Shown here: positions 42,190-53,500 of the stretch, in pieces
Layout: every line of letters starts with the position of its first letter
Numbering within the stretch: the stretch's first letter is position 1
Source: Favolaschia claudopus
Lineage: Eukaryota > Basidiomycota > Agaricomycetes > Agaricales > Mycenaceae
Assembly (NCBI GenBank): GCA_037176885.1
Contig: JAWWNJ010000224.1
Span: 124,001 to 188,000, forward strand
Length of the DNA stretch: 64,000 nt
Reading direction: 5' to 3'
Notes under the pieces: generated by a model
The model's input: the letters and a program-made list of their open reading frames with translations, nothing else
The model's database searches: none
What the model was told of the DNA's origin: nothing
Position numbers and translations under genes: made by a program

Positions 42190-42870
42190 CAGAGTAGGTG
42201 GCACGCATGGCAGTCTCGTATACAAAATTTCATCCATTTTATCGATCACGAGCCGTCCAACGGTTTTCTCCAACTGAGCGCCAATCTAATTCTCGAGGGC
42301 TTGCCCTTCATCTTAAACTACTTAAGGGAGACGCCAGCCTCTGTCCCATGCAAGTCGTATCTCGACACACGTTTCATGCACACCCGATATGTGTTACCCG
42401 TGAGTCAGTGGCGACGAAACAGTGGAAGAAGTCGGATACGAGGTGGAGCTGGCGGGCCGTTGATGTAAGGGGTGGGTTGGAAAAGAAGGGGAGGGGGAAG
42501 GGGCGGGGCACGCGGAGCTGGCGCTACGAGGTGAGTTGAGCAGTCGGAGCTGGACGAGATGCAGAAAACCTTTGCCCCCATATGCGCTACGTGGCGGCTG
42601 CGTGGTGTGTTTTGGATAGCGGAGTCGGGGTGGTTGGCGTTGAAGACGAAGAGAGCGGCGGGTTGAGAGGGAGGAAGGAAGAGGTGTGCAGTGGGGTTAG
42701 AGGTGTACGGCGGTGGTCTCAGACGGTGACCGGCGGCAGCGGGGTGGATGAGTCGGCGCCGGGTGGAGACGTGGGGGCGAGTGTCAAACAGAACGACGAC
42801 CTCGTAGACAAAGCCCCAAAGCACAAACCTATAGGCGATCCCGACAAAGACTTGGTAGAGAGGAGCTGCA
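42190..42870 (-). pseudogene. deaminase-like gene fragment C
   Basis: 42200-42395 matches the 3' end of gene B (ACCGTCCAACG..TTTTCTCCAACTGAGCGCCAATCT, and CGTATCTCGACA). 42800-42880 matches part of exon 1 (KSLSGSPIGLCFGALS against KSLSGSPPKQVCALS). The middle of the gene, including the catalytic motifs, is missing and replaced by G-rich unlike sequence. It is a remnant of a third tandem copy between A and B. Confidence 0.6.
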
Positions 42871-42884
42871 GCGTAGGAAAATAT

Positions 42885-44392
42885 TTAGTTTGAATCGTCC
42901 ACATCTCCCTCTAAAAGCACCGACAAGTCCGGCAGCTTTGCGAGCGAGGCAGCCCTGTGTACTTGCTCCATTTTCCTGTCCACGAGCCGCCCAACGATTT
43001 TCTCCAACTGAGCGCCAATCTCGTTCTCCAGGGCTTGACCTACTTGACTGGGGAAGACACAGACGCCAGGCTCTGTCTCATGCGAGTCGTAATCGCATCG
43101 ACGTATCTCGACAGGCGGTTCCAGTTTGCACATCCGATATGCATGGAAGAAAATAACACACTGGAAGCATGGGGGTCTGGAGACTCCCATGTATGAATAA
43201 GGGGCCGCCGACGCAGGGCTATGAAGGTGGAGATTGTGGTGGTGGAACAGCAACAGACATTCGCTGTGAACAGGGAGCAGAGGCGACTGAGACTGCCAAC
43301 TGGCACTGTTCTGAATGCAACCCCACAACTCGTCAATGGTGCGCTCGACGTACTTCAAGGCCTCACTTGGAAAGCCTGAAAGCAGGGCTCTCTTGAGATA
43401 AGATCGAACTCGGGTTTCCAAGTCGTCAAGGGAACGAAAGGCGGTTCCTGGGGCGGGGGTCGACAAAGGTAGCACATTAACGTTGAACGGGATAGCGAGG
43501 ACGTCGCGCATGAGAGGCTTGCGTAGAGCTCTACGAATGAGCAGTACGTGGTCGTAAGGCTCCCGCAATTGGGCGATATAATTCACCCAAGACGGCCAGT
43601 CAGCAGGAGATGCCTGTGCTCCACCTGCAGTAGAGATTAATATGGATTTCCACTTGAGAGAAGACTGACACGTACTTTTCGCGACCAACTTTTCACACGG
43701 CCGAAGCCATGAGAAATCATCGTCCAGCTCTCGCCTTGCAGCTTCGTACTGCTCAACTAAAACGATGAACACTTTTGCAGCCAGGCTGAAGTCAGGTTTC
43801 TCGTCGCATAATCGGTTTGTTAGAACGCGGTGCAGCTTGGATGCTGCGGATAGAAATGCCTTCTGAGGGTCAGTGAACTTGTGGCCTTCTTGGTCCATCT
43901 ATACATGCAGTGGAAAAAGAACCTTCCGAAGAGAAAAAGGGTGTGGCGTACTCGCGTTAGAAAAGGCTCGATAAACCAACCCCTTTCCCGAAGACACTGG
44001 CTGGTCTTCTCTAAAGTAGCCTGCAATATAATGTCAAGCAATTCCGCATCCTTCTCGAAACTTTCTTCCTGTAGCGCGGCCTCCTTCATCCACTTCCAGA
44101 TAGACTGAAGGAGATTGTGCGCATCTTCTGTATGTGGAGGACTGAAGTCAAAGGCTACGGTAGCTGTACAGCTCGACTGAAGGAGAGTCAGAGATACGGC
44201 GCATCCTTGCTTGGCAGGCGAGCCCGACAAAGATGTGAGCAACGAAGCAATGCCGTCCAGCCATTTGTGTAAGGTTTTCGGCGTCTCGTCGCCGTATTTG
44301 AGTCGCATGTCGCTAGGCAATAGGCTGAGCCTACCGAGCAGGGGATCCATTGGCTGGAGGATAGACAAAGCTTCCAGCACCGACAAGGACAT
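42885..44392 (-). CDS. OTT_1508-like deaminase-fold protein B
   Basis: Three exons, complement(42885..43624, 43676..43898, 43952..44392), 467 aa, with introns of 51 and 53 nt at the same places as gene A. Starts MSLSVLEALSILQPMDP, has TSLSGSPAKQGCAVSLTLL and WMKEAALQEESF. The catalytic half has LLPVHSECLLLFHHHNLHLH (H-x-E) and YMGVSRPPCFQCVIFFHAYR (P-C-x-x-C). Intact. The zinc ligands are complete, so catalytic potential is plausible; the target is unknown. The ATG at 44392 is chosen by alignment with gene A. Confidence 0.7.
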
Positions 44393-44574
44393 GACTCGAG
44401 ATGGAGTCAAAAAAATATATGTTTGCACGAAGATACCCCGTCCCGTCGGCCGAATTTGACCAGCGATACAGTAGCCTCAACGAACGTTGAACATATGAGT
44501 AGCGAAGTGATTGTGTGCAAGATGGCAGTCGGAGTGAAAGAGGTAGATATCAGGAGAAAACACCGTGACGGCGC

Positions 44575-44830
44575 ATACTGAAGTAGGAGTGAAAGAGGTG
44601 AAATTCAGAAGTCACTAATAATAAATGATATTATGAGTCTTACTCCTGAGATAAATCCAGTCCAGGAGACAAGCTACTAAGACGACTCGAATGCCAACAC
44701 AACCGTACTCTAGCAGCGTCCAACGAGCTCTACCCCAATTCGAAAACCTGACTCCAATTGAGGGAGACTTCCGTAAACTCAGAATTTTCGTCGGTGCTTT
44801 TAAATTTCTCTTCCTCCGAATCATCTCACC
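44575..44830. repeat. dispersed duplication, copy 1
   Basis: About 250 bp that recur at 55230-55476 with high similarity (GTGAAAGAGGTGAAATTCAG, AATAATAAATGATATTATGA, TCAGAATTTTCGTCGGTGCT). It lies upstream of deaminase B and includes the last few codons of the F-box gene at 44821. Confidence 0.7.
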
Positions 44831-46297
44831 CTTCCAAACCATCTCCTCCTCATCACTCTCACATTCCAGAGTTTCCCCTCAAATTCAATATCCATAATTC
44901 GCGGCGCCAGCCCGTTCAGCAGCATCTCGCGGAGGGCCGCAAAGTCCGGCAACAAACAAGGGGCGAGGTCGCGCAAGTCCCAGTCAATGACCACGCTAGA
45001 CAGCGTCGCGCATGCTCGCAGTGCCGCAATAAGGATGCCGGGGAGACCCTGTAGCGAAAGTGTAACAAATTCATGATCATAATCTTGAGGTGAAATGAGG
45101 AAATGAGAAACTCACCGGCAAATACGCAGGGCGGAATATCTGAGTCTCCGCAGGACCGGAGACGCCTGAGCCATCATCGTAAAACGAGGGGTGAGATATA
45201 CGAATCCTCACTGTTCTGAGTTTCGGAAAGGCCGCAAAGAGCTGATGCGGTGCTTTCCAAGTACACACCCCAGCCAAGGAGAACTGCACCTCAAGCTCCG
45301 TCACCGCGCTCACACATAACGGTGTCCCAAGGAGCGTGGCGTACAGCTCGTCCGGTCTACAGCGGGTATTAATCGCCAGACGCGTGCAGATCGTGCCAGC
45401 GAGGAAGAGGGGTATGTATTCGGCCGGGCCAGTGAACGATTGAAGAGTGCGCGGCAGCGAGCACCCTGGAGTCGGTGTGAACTCGTTAGAGCGGCAGAAA
45501 CGACCGGTGAGAGTGAGGTGCTGCAGCGCGGGGAGTTGCACGAGGAAGGCGTGCACCGGGCGAATGAAGGATCCGTCGCAGTCGATGGTGACTGACTGAA
45601 GATTCCGGAAGGTGGGGAAGAGGTCACTGTCGTTGGCAAGCCAAGCGCCGGGGGAGCAGTGGTGGCACGGGGACATAGTCAGCGAGGTTAACGTCTCTGG
45701 ATCTAAAGCAGAGAGAAAGGAGCGCCGGGTGTCTGCCTCGCCCCGCTCGTCGAGAACGATTTCCGGAATCGCGCTGAACGAGAAGTGCGCCACTTTGATC
45801 TTCGAGAACGTGGGGGTGCGTGGACAATACAGCCTAGCGCCCACGATCCGGAGCTCTCTAAGATTGGGAAGAGACTGGAGGCCAAGGTCGGCGAAGTGGA
45901 CTTCGGAGCCGAATCGAAATTCGCATTCGAGGATGCGTACGTTCTTGAAGCTCTGCATCGATCGTAGGAGTGGCGAAACCGCAGTAGGAGCAATTGGCGC
46001 GGTGGCGCACCGGCTGCTGCTGCGGAATCCAGGGCCAAACTTGAAAGAAACTTTCAGTTTGCGAACATGGGTCGCAATAGAGGCTGATGTATAGAGCGCA
46101 AGCCTCTCGATTACTTCGTCCGTGGCAAGGTCGAGTCGATCCGGGTCCAGAATGAAGTTTCGGAAGAATATTGAATGGGAGATATTGTGGAATAACGACG
46201 ATACGCTGTGTATTTGACGGATATCCTCGCGTGGCAAGTTTTCGAAGATTTCGCACCACAGCTCGTTGGGGAGGTGGAAGCAGGTGGGGAGTGGCAT
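44821..46297 (-). CDS. F-box protein, canonical N-terminal F-box, leucine-rich
   Basis: Two exons, complement(44821..45048, 45116..46297), 469 aa, with a 67-nt intron in phase 0. The canonical F-box lies at the very N terminus: FHLPNELWCEIFENLPREDI then SVSSLFHNISHSIFFRNF. After it come irregular leucine-rich repeats (LPNLRELRIVGARL, FRNLQSVTIDCDGS, LPALQHLTLTGRF, FPKLRTVRIRISHP), and the second exon ends with SSVVIDWDLRDLAPCLLPD. It is not a member of the coiled-coil F-box family elsewhere in the window. Presumed SCF substrate adaptor; substrate unknown. I prefer ATG 46297 over an upstream in-frame one because it sits next to the F-box. Confidence 0.8.
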
Positions 46298-47560
46298 CTT
46301 GGTGGGAGTAGTCGTAGGTAGTCGCTCGATTGTGAGCGACTTGTTAAAGAATCGGAAACTGCGTGGACCAAGCACCGTTTTGTTGTTTCCGCTTTGACCA
46401 TTGTGACGACCAATGCTTTGACTTGGGTCGATGCTTTGAGGATACACGGCCCCAGCTCCAGCGGACAACAATGTTGCATGAAGTCCATCGCACGCGAGCG
46501 AGAGGCTGGCACAAGGTGCAGTCCTTCCGAATTCTTGCCCGAAGGCTGTAACGGCTTGACATAGAATGACGCAGCATCATTGTGAGTCCGTTGACTTCAA
46601 GCAGAAGTAGGAGTCCTCAAGCTGTGAGCAGCAAATATACTTGTCAATATTATAAACCGCTGTTCATTGAATAAAGGGTACAATACTAGATGCAAATAAA
46701 TGTCCTTGCACATGGCAGTGAAAAGCTCCGGCCTACTTCCTAATCCTGCTACTTCGGTGCATTAGTGTTAATATACTGCGGCTGGTAAGTATTCTGCGGA
46801 TGAGCTGGCGGCGCGTTCATGTATGATGGCTGATAACTTGCAGTTTGCTGCGGACCGGGACGATCTCCGGCAAAAACTCTCCCAAAAAGGAAATTTCCAG
46901 CCACCGACACGCTCACCTCGCAACTCCAAGGTCGCAAGCGACTCGCTAGCTTTGAACTTATAGTTTTCAGCTCGTGCACGGACCTCTCAACAGCTTGGTT
47001 TGTTTTGTTTCTGACTGCCGAGTGTGGGCGAAAAATTGGATTTTGGGACCTTCAGCATGCCGTTTTCCCGGTCCGTTTGGGTGGTGGGTAGGGAGAATCA
47101 TGTACTAGGTAGTTTCAAAGTCAATATATTGATTTTTTCGAACAAATACAGTCTTAACTAAGAACCTAAACTACTTGGGTGGTAAAATTACAAGTTAGAG
47201 TCAAAAGACGCGTCGAGACACGTTAATTAGCGCGTTTCGACGCGTCAAAGTCCGTGTATTCACTCGAAGATAGTGTACAAGTCATATTTGAAGTCAATTC
47301 GACGCGTTTTACCTCTTTGTACCGCGAAATAACAGCTAGTCGGCGGTTTGGGATCACAGTTGATATTTTGAAGTTGGAGTTGACTTGCGGTAAGACTGAG
47401 ATTCGATCAAGCCTGTAAACAGCGTTTCAGCGAACTGAATGAATCCAAAACTCACTTCAAAAGAGGCCGTTTGATCTCACTCCAGGTTTGACGAGTCCAC
47501 GAAAAGAAACAAAGTCAGTAAATTGAAACTATGAACACATTTGATTTGCGCAAGACTTGC
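46298..47560. other. intergenic with a short Pro/Gln/Tyr-rich frame
   Basis: A minus-strand frame at 46749-46979 ends with a Pro/Gln/Asn/Tyr-rich stretch (QTASYQPSYMNAPPAHPQNT) that could be a terminal exon, but no upstream exon is clear. The rest is AT-rich and unassigned. Confidence 0.3.
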
Positions 47561-47579
47561 GCTCGCGAGACGAGTTCGG

Positions 47580-48090
47580 CCTAATTGGAATTCAAAGGGT
47601 TAGTCTGAAATCGTAGGACTTGAATAGCTGGACATACCTGAAAGCCGTTGTTGTCCGAGTTCAAGTTCGCGGGAACTCTATAAATTTGATTCGAATTTGA
47701 AATTCGGACTTGGCGGTAAGTGAGTACAGAAACTATATTGAACGACTTGGTTTGCTTACCAGAACAACTTCCCGCACGAAATCGGCGCTCGGCGGACGCC
47801 GAAAAACCAAATTTTTGATTTTGATCTCGGACTTTGAGAAACGGAGCAACGCGGCTCGCGGGGAGCTCAGAGACTGAAATTGTTAAGTCACCAGTAGTTA
47901 AAAATGAAATGAAACGCACCCTTGGTTCGTCCGTTTGCGAGCTTCGCTCGCCGGGCGGCGAAAACTCGAATTGAGAACGTCGGGAATTCGATTTGGTGAG
48001 ATTGCAAGTCCGAGAGCTGTACACTACAGTATGGTAGGGAAGTAGATAAGAAAGTTAGCAAGAGACTCACTGGAGAGCCCGCTCGGGGGA
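47580..48090 (-). other. intron-dense minus-strand segment
   Basis: On the minus strand at least four short GT-AG intron-like elements follow each other: GTGAGTCTC...TACAG, GTGCGTTTC...TTTCAG, GTAAGCAAAC...CCAAG and GTATGTCC...TTTCAG, separated by exons of about 30-150 nt. The read-through frame 47581-48024 is open but resembles nothing known. I treat it as a spliced transcript of unknown coding status. Confidence 0.4.
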
Positions 48091-48870
48091 CGCATTTCTA
48101 TATACTCAAGCATCAGCGCCGCTTCGCGGCGCCTCAACGAGCAACATAGCTCGTGATAACGTCAGTTTGAGTTTGGAGAACGGGTTTTTGCCTGCCGGCG
48201 GCAAAATCCCCGGTGCAAAAATGGTCAGAACCACGTCTAAATGAGCATAAAAAAGACAGATAGAATACTCCCCGGGGCTCGGGGTGTTGCTCGCCGGAAG
48301 CATTTCTGTATACTCAAAGCTATATTACGCGCCGCTGCGCGGCGCATCTTCGACGAGCTGAAAGGCTCGTGAGGTAAGGAGAAAACCCGCTGGTTGAAGT
48401 CTGCCAGAGGGGTGGGGTTTGCCTGCTGGCGGCGAAATTCCCCGCGCAAAAGTCGTCAGAATGAGCATAAAATGAGCATCAAAAGGTGGAAGGAATACGT
48501 ACCTCGAGGTGCCGCTCGCGGGAATGATTTCCATATACTCAAACCTATACGCGCCGCTGCGCGGCGCGTCGTCGACGAGCCGAAGAGCTCGTGAGGCTCT
48601 GTGGAAAGCCGCTGCTTTGAAGTCTAGAGTGCGGTTCTTGCCTGCCGGCGGCAAAATCCCCGGTGAAAAGCGCTGAAAATAAAATCAAAATGAGGATAGA
48701 AAGATAAAAAGAATACACACCTGAAGGTGCTGCTCGGCGGACGAAATTCTGTACAGTGAAAGCCGAAGCAGTGACAAGCCTCGCACGGGATGGCGATGTT
48801 GACGTGTCGAGGCAAGTTGGAGGGCGGGATTAGCCTGCCGGCGGCCAAATCCCCGGGACAAAACACTGAA
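48090..48870 (-). repeat. tandem array with CCGGGGATTTTGCCGCCGGC core
   Basis: The core occurs, in reverse, at 48190-48213, 48421-48444, 48640-48663 and 48833-48857 (spacing about 231, 219 and 193 bp). Each unit also has a palindromic CGCCGCTGCGCGGCGC-type block (three copies clear), an AGCTCGTGAGG-type stretch and, on the minus strand, a donor-like GTACGT/GTGTGT with an AG at GCCGGCAG. The units therefore look like repeated exon-intron modules on the minus strand. Confidence 0.55.
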
Positions 48871-50521
48871 AAGTCGTCAGCTTTGACAAATTTGAGAGAG
48901 CAAAGGAGTGCCTCACTGGGTATACAGGTCTGGGCTTGAAATGGCTGGTGGTGGGACAAAGAGGAAGAGGGGAGAGCCGGAGATGGGAGAGGATGGGACG
49001 GGGAATGAGGTGGGGGAAGGAGAGAGAGGTTGATGGTAACGAAACATACGTACACCACAATTCCGGAGATTCGCTTCAGTTGAATCAAATCCTCAACAGC
49101 GCGGTCAGGTGCCCGCGTGTCGTGTTGCTCAGCGCGAATCCAACCCCGCCATTCTCATGCCAGTACAATCGGCAGCACTTGAATTCAATGCATTAATTTA
49201 TCAGTTCAACCTAAAGTTTTCAGCGAAACTCACAGCCGAGATTTGAGAAAGCAGGGAACTTGGAGAGCTTGAATACAGATCCTGCTCAAAGAGAACTTAC
49301 CAGGTACACACAGCGCGCTTTCCAGGCAGAAAAGAGGTCAAAACCTGAAAAGTTGGGGGCTGCCAAGCATGAAGTCGGGTAAAGTTTTGCTGAAAGGTTG
49401 CCAAGAAGGGCAGAGAAGGCCGCACTGCCTTGCAGGCAATCAATAGAATCCCAAGACACCGAGCTTTGGTCGTATGGGCGCTGGAGCAAAAGTGAGATCT
49501 GCACATGCGAGCGCGCTGGTTTGTTTCGCTAGCCGACGTCAAGCCATGAGAAACGGGTCGGAAGCACCGGCGACGCGCGTCGTTCGTGCCGGTGATCTCA
49601 GCCTGCCGCCTGCCGCCAGCCGCCGCCCGAGTTCAGTGTGCTGGCAAATGACGAAAGTAGAGGTGTTGATTTGTCGTGACCGTGGGAACCAAAACCGCGG
49701 TTTTTGTTCGACTTTCGGCTTTGCGGAACAAAGTTTCCTTCTAAGGCGAGTTTTCAACTCCTACGGGTTCCGAAAGGAGAAAACTCACCTCTTGCTTCCG
49801 ACCTCCATGTTCGTTTTGCGCTATGCTGCACCACCGCCCTCGGCACACTCCGGCAAGAAAGTCAACATACCTCGGCATGTAACCTACGGCTTTGTGGCCC
49901 CATTTGGACCTCAGCGACGCGGGAAACGGCAGAAACGACGATTACGCGCGTTTTCAAAAATCGGACTCATGTGGCCTCGGACCTTCCGCCATCACGTCAA
50001 GACTGATTGATCTCTGTTACCTGGATACTGCGTGGCGTTGGGGGGAATTTTGGGGGCGATTGGAGCATGAATGGCTGTGATATGAATTTAGGTGTAATTT
50101 CGCGTCTCTCGCTTGTTTCCCGTCCCTCAACTGACACCTCAGACTTGAACTTTTTTTTCGTTTCTATTTGGTCTCTGCTACCCTGCTCTGGGTGAAGTTC
50201 CAGCGCGCTACGACTCCTCAAACCCTCAAACCTCGAAAGCTCACTTCCCCAAACTTCCGCCATTCCAGGGTCGTTTCCCCCGCCCTGTCGATTTATTACG
50301 TCAAGCATTGATGCATCAGTTACGGATGAAACTCCCGAGGTGAATTTGTAGCTTCTCTGTGGGCTTCCAGGGACTTACGAATATATTCCAGTTCGCCGCA
50401 CCTTCCGTTTCTCCGATTGAATGGCGGGCTGCACGGGCTTTGTAAGACACCCCACTGTCGATCCCGACGGATGTACGGATGATTTGGCGAGAGGATTCGC
50501 GTTGCAGGCCCGGTGGATGGG
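48871..50521. other. region between the two intron-dense arrays
   Basis: Contains an open plus-strand frame (49474-50010) with no recognisable domain and biased to Arg/Ser/Pro; I do not support it as a gene. The minus-strand array appears to be transcribed leftward from here, and a TATA box for rightward transcription lies at the right end. Confidence 0.3.
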
Positions 50522-50527
50522 TATAAA
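50522..50527 (+). promoter_or_regulatory. TATA box of plus-strand intron-dense locus
   Basis: TATAAA within GGGTATAAAGGTGAG, followed 50-110 bp later by a strong pyrimidine-rich tract (CTCCCTTTTGCCCTCTCTTA) typical of fungal transcription starts, then by the array of introns. Confidence 0.5.
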
Positions 50528-50599
50528 GGTGAGCTCGCACCGTTGATTTTGGTTATGGGTTTTCCGCCCACTTCCCACCTCCCTCCCTTTTGCCCTCTC

Positions 50600-53500
50600 T
50601 TATTATCAACAACTCATTCTCTATTCAAACCTCTACTCAATTTGACCTCAAACCCTTCACTTCTCTTTCAATTCCTTCAATTCGACGCTTTTGCGCTTCA
50701 ACACGCCTTTCGGGTTTATTCGGCCTTCACCCTTTCTTGACTCTTTCGTTGACTCCCAAGTCAAATACTTGTCGTTTGTGGCTTCAACTCTACCTTTCTA
50801 CCTCTCAATGAACTAACTCTTTTTTTCTTTCGATTTCAGACTCTATAATTCGCTCTAGTACTTCCCTTTCTATTCAAATCCACCGCCGCACTAAATTTTC
50901 GTATCGCCACTTCACCCTATTCAATCAAGTGAGTTGTCGTCTTTCCTCGTTCAAAGGACTACTGACCTTTCAATTAGTTCTGCTTCTCTTCATTATGTGC
51001 TCTATGTGTGCTTAAATTGCGACTGTTTCAACGCTGCAATGGCTTGAAGACACTGAAATGACCTTCAAGTCACACTTCGATGGCTTTGTACAGGTGAGTG
51101 ATTTATTTTCCTCGTATACCTCAAGCCCTTATTGACCTTTGACAGTTTCTATTCATTTCTTCACTGCATGAGGTGCACATTTCGACTCCTTGAACACGGA
51201 ACTGACCTTAAAGTCACATTTCGGCGACTTCGTATAGGTGAGTGTCAATTTGATCCCTCTATTGACTTCGAGCTCTTACTGACTGATCCTTCATTTAGTT
51301 TGTATTGGTTCTTAACTTACATGAGATGCACATTTCGACTGTGTGCGCAAGGTAAGAAGTGACTTCCTGATTGACTTTAACTTTGAATGACTGACCGTTT
51401 GTTAGCCTTCTTCGTGAGATGCACATCTCGGCTGCCTAAGTAAGCTCTAGTACTGCTATTATGATCGAATACTGACCGTTCCAATAGCTTCTTTCGATCT
51501 ATCTCTTCAATGGGACCCATTCAATTCAAGTAACACTTCAAAACTCTTACCTGGATTGACTTCGGCATCCCCAGTGAGCATTCTCTTTGTTTCTGTCGCG
51601 TTTCTCTCTTCGTTTATTGGATGAATCGCTCAGGATTGACCTATATATTGAATGGTCGTTTGAATTTGCCGAGTTTGAGTGGATTTTGTTCCGGTAAGCA
51701 CGATCTTTTACTTTATGACTCCACTCTTAATCTATCTAACTAACAGAGTTCGAAGGCCGCCTTCGCTCGTTTGGCATAGAGTTGTGGTGTTGGATGTAAA
51801 GTTGAGCTTGAACTGGACTTGGTATAAGGTGCGCATTGTTAACCCGTTCAATACTCGACTCGATTTGACTTGATTTCACTTACTAGTAGGCTTCCGTCCG
51901 ATCCCTTAGGTTGCCCGATACCGAAACTATGCCGGTATAACTCAAGGTACGTCTAAATCTTTATACTTCTCTACTCGAATCAATACTGACTTCCCCTTTG
52001 TACACTCTTGAGGCCGAAACTATGCCTCTTCGGCTCTAGCCTGCAGTGTATTTCGACTTCGACGCCGAAACTCTGCCGGTTTTGCTTCAGGTACGTCTAA
52101 TTTCGATTCCTTACTCTAATTATTGACTGATTACCTTGAAATTTGAAGGACAGACGCCGAAACCTTGCCCCCTCGTATTCAACTCTCCAAGTAATTCGCA
52201 TTCAATGCCGAAACTATGGCAGTTTTCGTTCCAGGTATGTTCAAATTCAAGTTCTTACCCTGATTATTGACTGTCTGACTTTAGCTTTTGAAGGCGTAAC
52301 CTACGCCGGTTTGAATCGTGCGCCAGCGTACCTATACAATTGAATGTCTACCGAGACTATGCCGGTAAGTATTAATCTCTTACTTCAACACGCAACTCGA
52401 AACGATACTGACTTTCATTTTGTACACTCTAGACGCCGAAACTATGCCTCTCCGCGTCAAGGCCTCTGTGTACTTCAAACTCAACGCCGAAACTATGGCA
52501 TTTTTGCTTCAGGTAAGTACAGTTTGAATTCCTTACTCTGATCATTGACATTGACTCGAACTTTGAAGGCCGAACCTATGCAGGTTTGAATCGCGCACGC
52601 GCGCGCCTATACAATCTCGAAGGCATACAAGTACATGTCTTTCCAGTAAAGTTCAACTCAATGTCCTGACCTTAACCTTTCTTTTCCTCTCTCCGTTCAA
52701 GCCTCAACGATTCTCGAGAGTCGACGAATCCCTTCTGAGTTGAAGTTGAATTAGTTAGAAGTACTGTTTACTCAGACTGCGAGGTGAGTTTCAGTTCCGT
52801 TTCTTGTCTTCTTTCTTCTTCGTTCGTGGCAACTAACGGGTAAATGAAGGCAAACGGAAGTCAGGATGAAGTTCAATCTGAACTCACTCTCATCTTGATC
52901 TTTCTCTCGAGTCTCGAGTCTTCGATAAGCACACCTGTCTTCATTTCATTTCGTTCTTTTCATCTCATTTCACTTCGTTTCGTTTCCCTTGAGTCATCGT
53001 TCCCGTGTTCACCCTTGAACTCACTTTCACTTTCATTTCAGGTGTTCAATCCAATTCTCAAGTTGCGGGTTCGTTCAACCCGAGCGAATCGAATCGATTC
53101 GACTCGCGTTCGTTTGAATTGAATTGAAGTGGTTGAAGGGTTCAAGAGGTAAGCTCTTCATTTCTTCTCTTCAATTTCGTCGTGTGCTGACAACCCAACT
53201 CAGCGCACGGTTCATCACTCCTCCCTTCCAAATCTCAACCCTATTTAACTTAACTCGCGCCTTCGGGATTGGCGGCTTCAATTCAACATAGGTGAGTATT
53301 CTCTTCTCTTCTTTTCTTTTCAGTTGATTCACTTCTCACTTCAATCGGTTCTTACGCCGTTGTTTAGTGTATTCACTAACTGACGATTCAACCCGCAGAT
53401 TGACAAACAACTTCATTTTATTCAAATTGCTAGATACATACATTATACCTACATTACGGTACGCTACCGAGTCCGTCTCGTCGTGTTTCGATCTCCCCGC

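Noticed and set aside
48090..48870. CRISPR-like regular repeats
   Set aside because: Units are about 200 bp with partly conserved 'spacers', and the genome is eukaryotic with spliceosomal introns.
49474..50010. 178-codon plus-strand open frame
   Set aside because: Composition is Arg/Ser/Pro-biased with no domain, no convincing splice context and GC-rich surroundings that make chance open frames likely.
51132..51362. Repeated MRCTFR peptide suggesting a repeat protein
   Set aside because: The frame needs an intron-like element to be retained, and splicing it out puts the second repeat out of frame. Read as coding it stops soon after.
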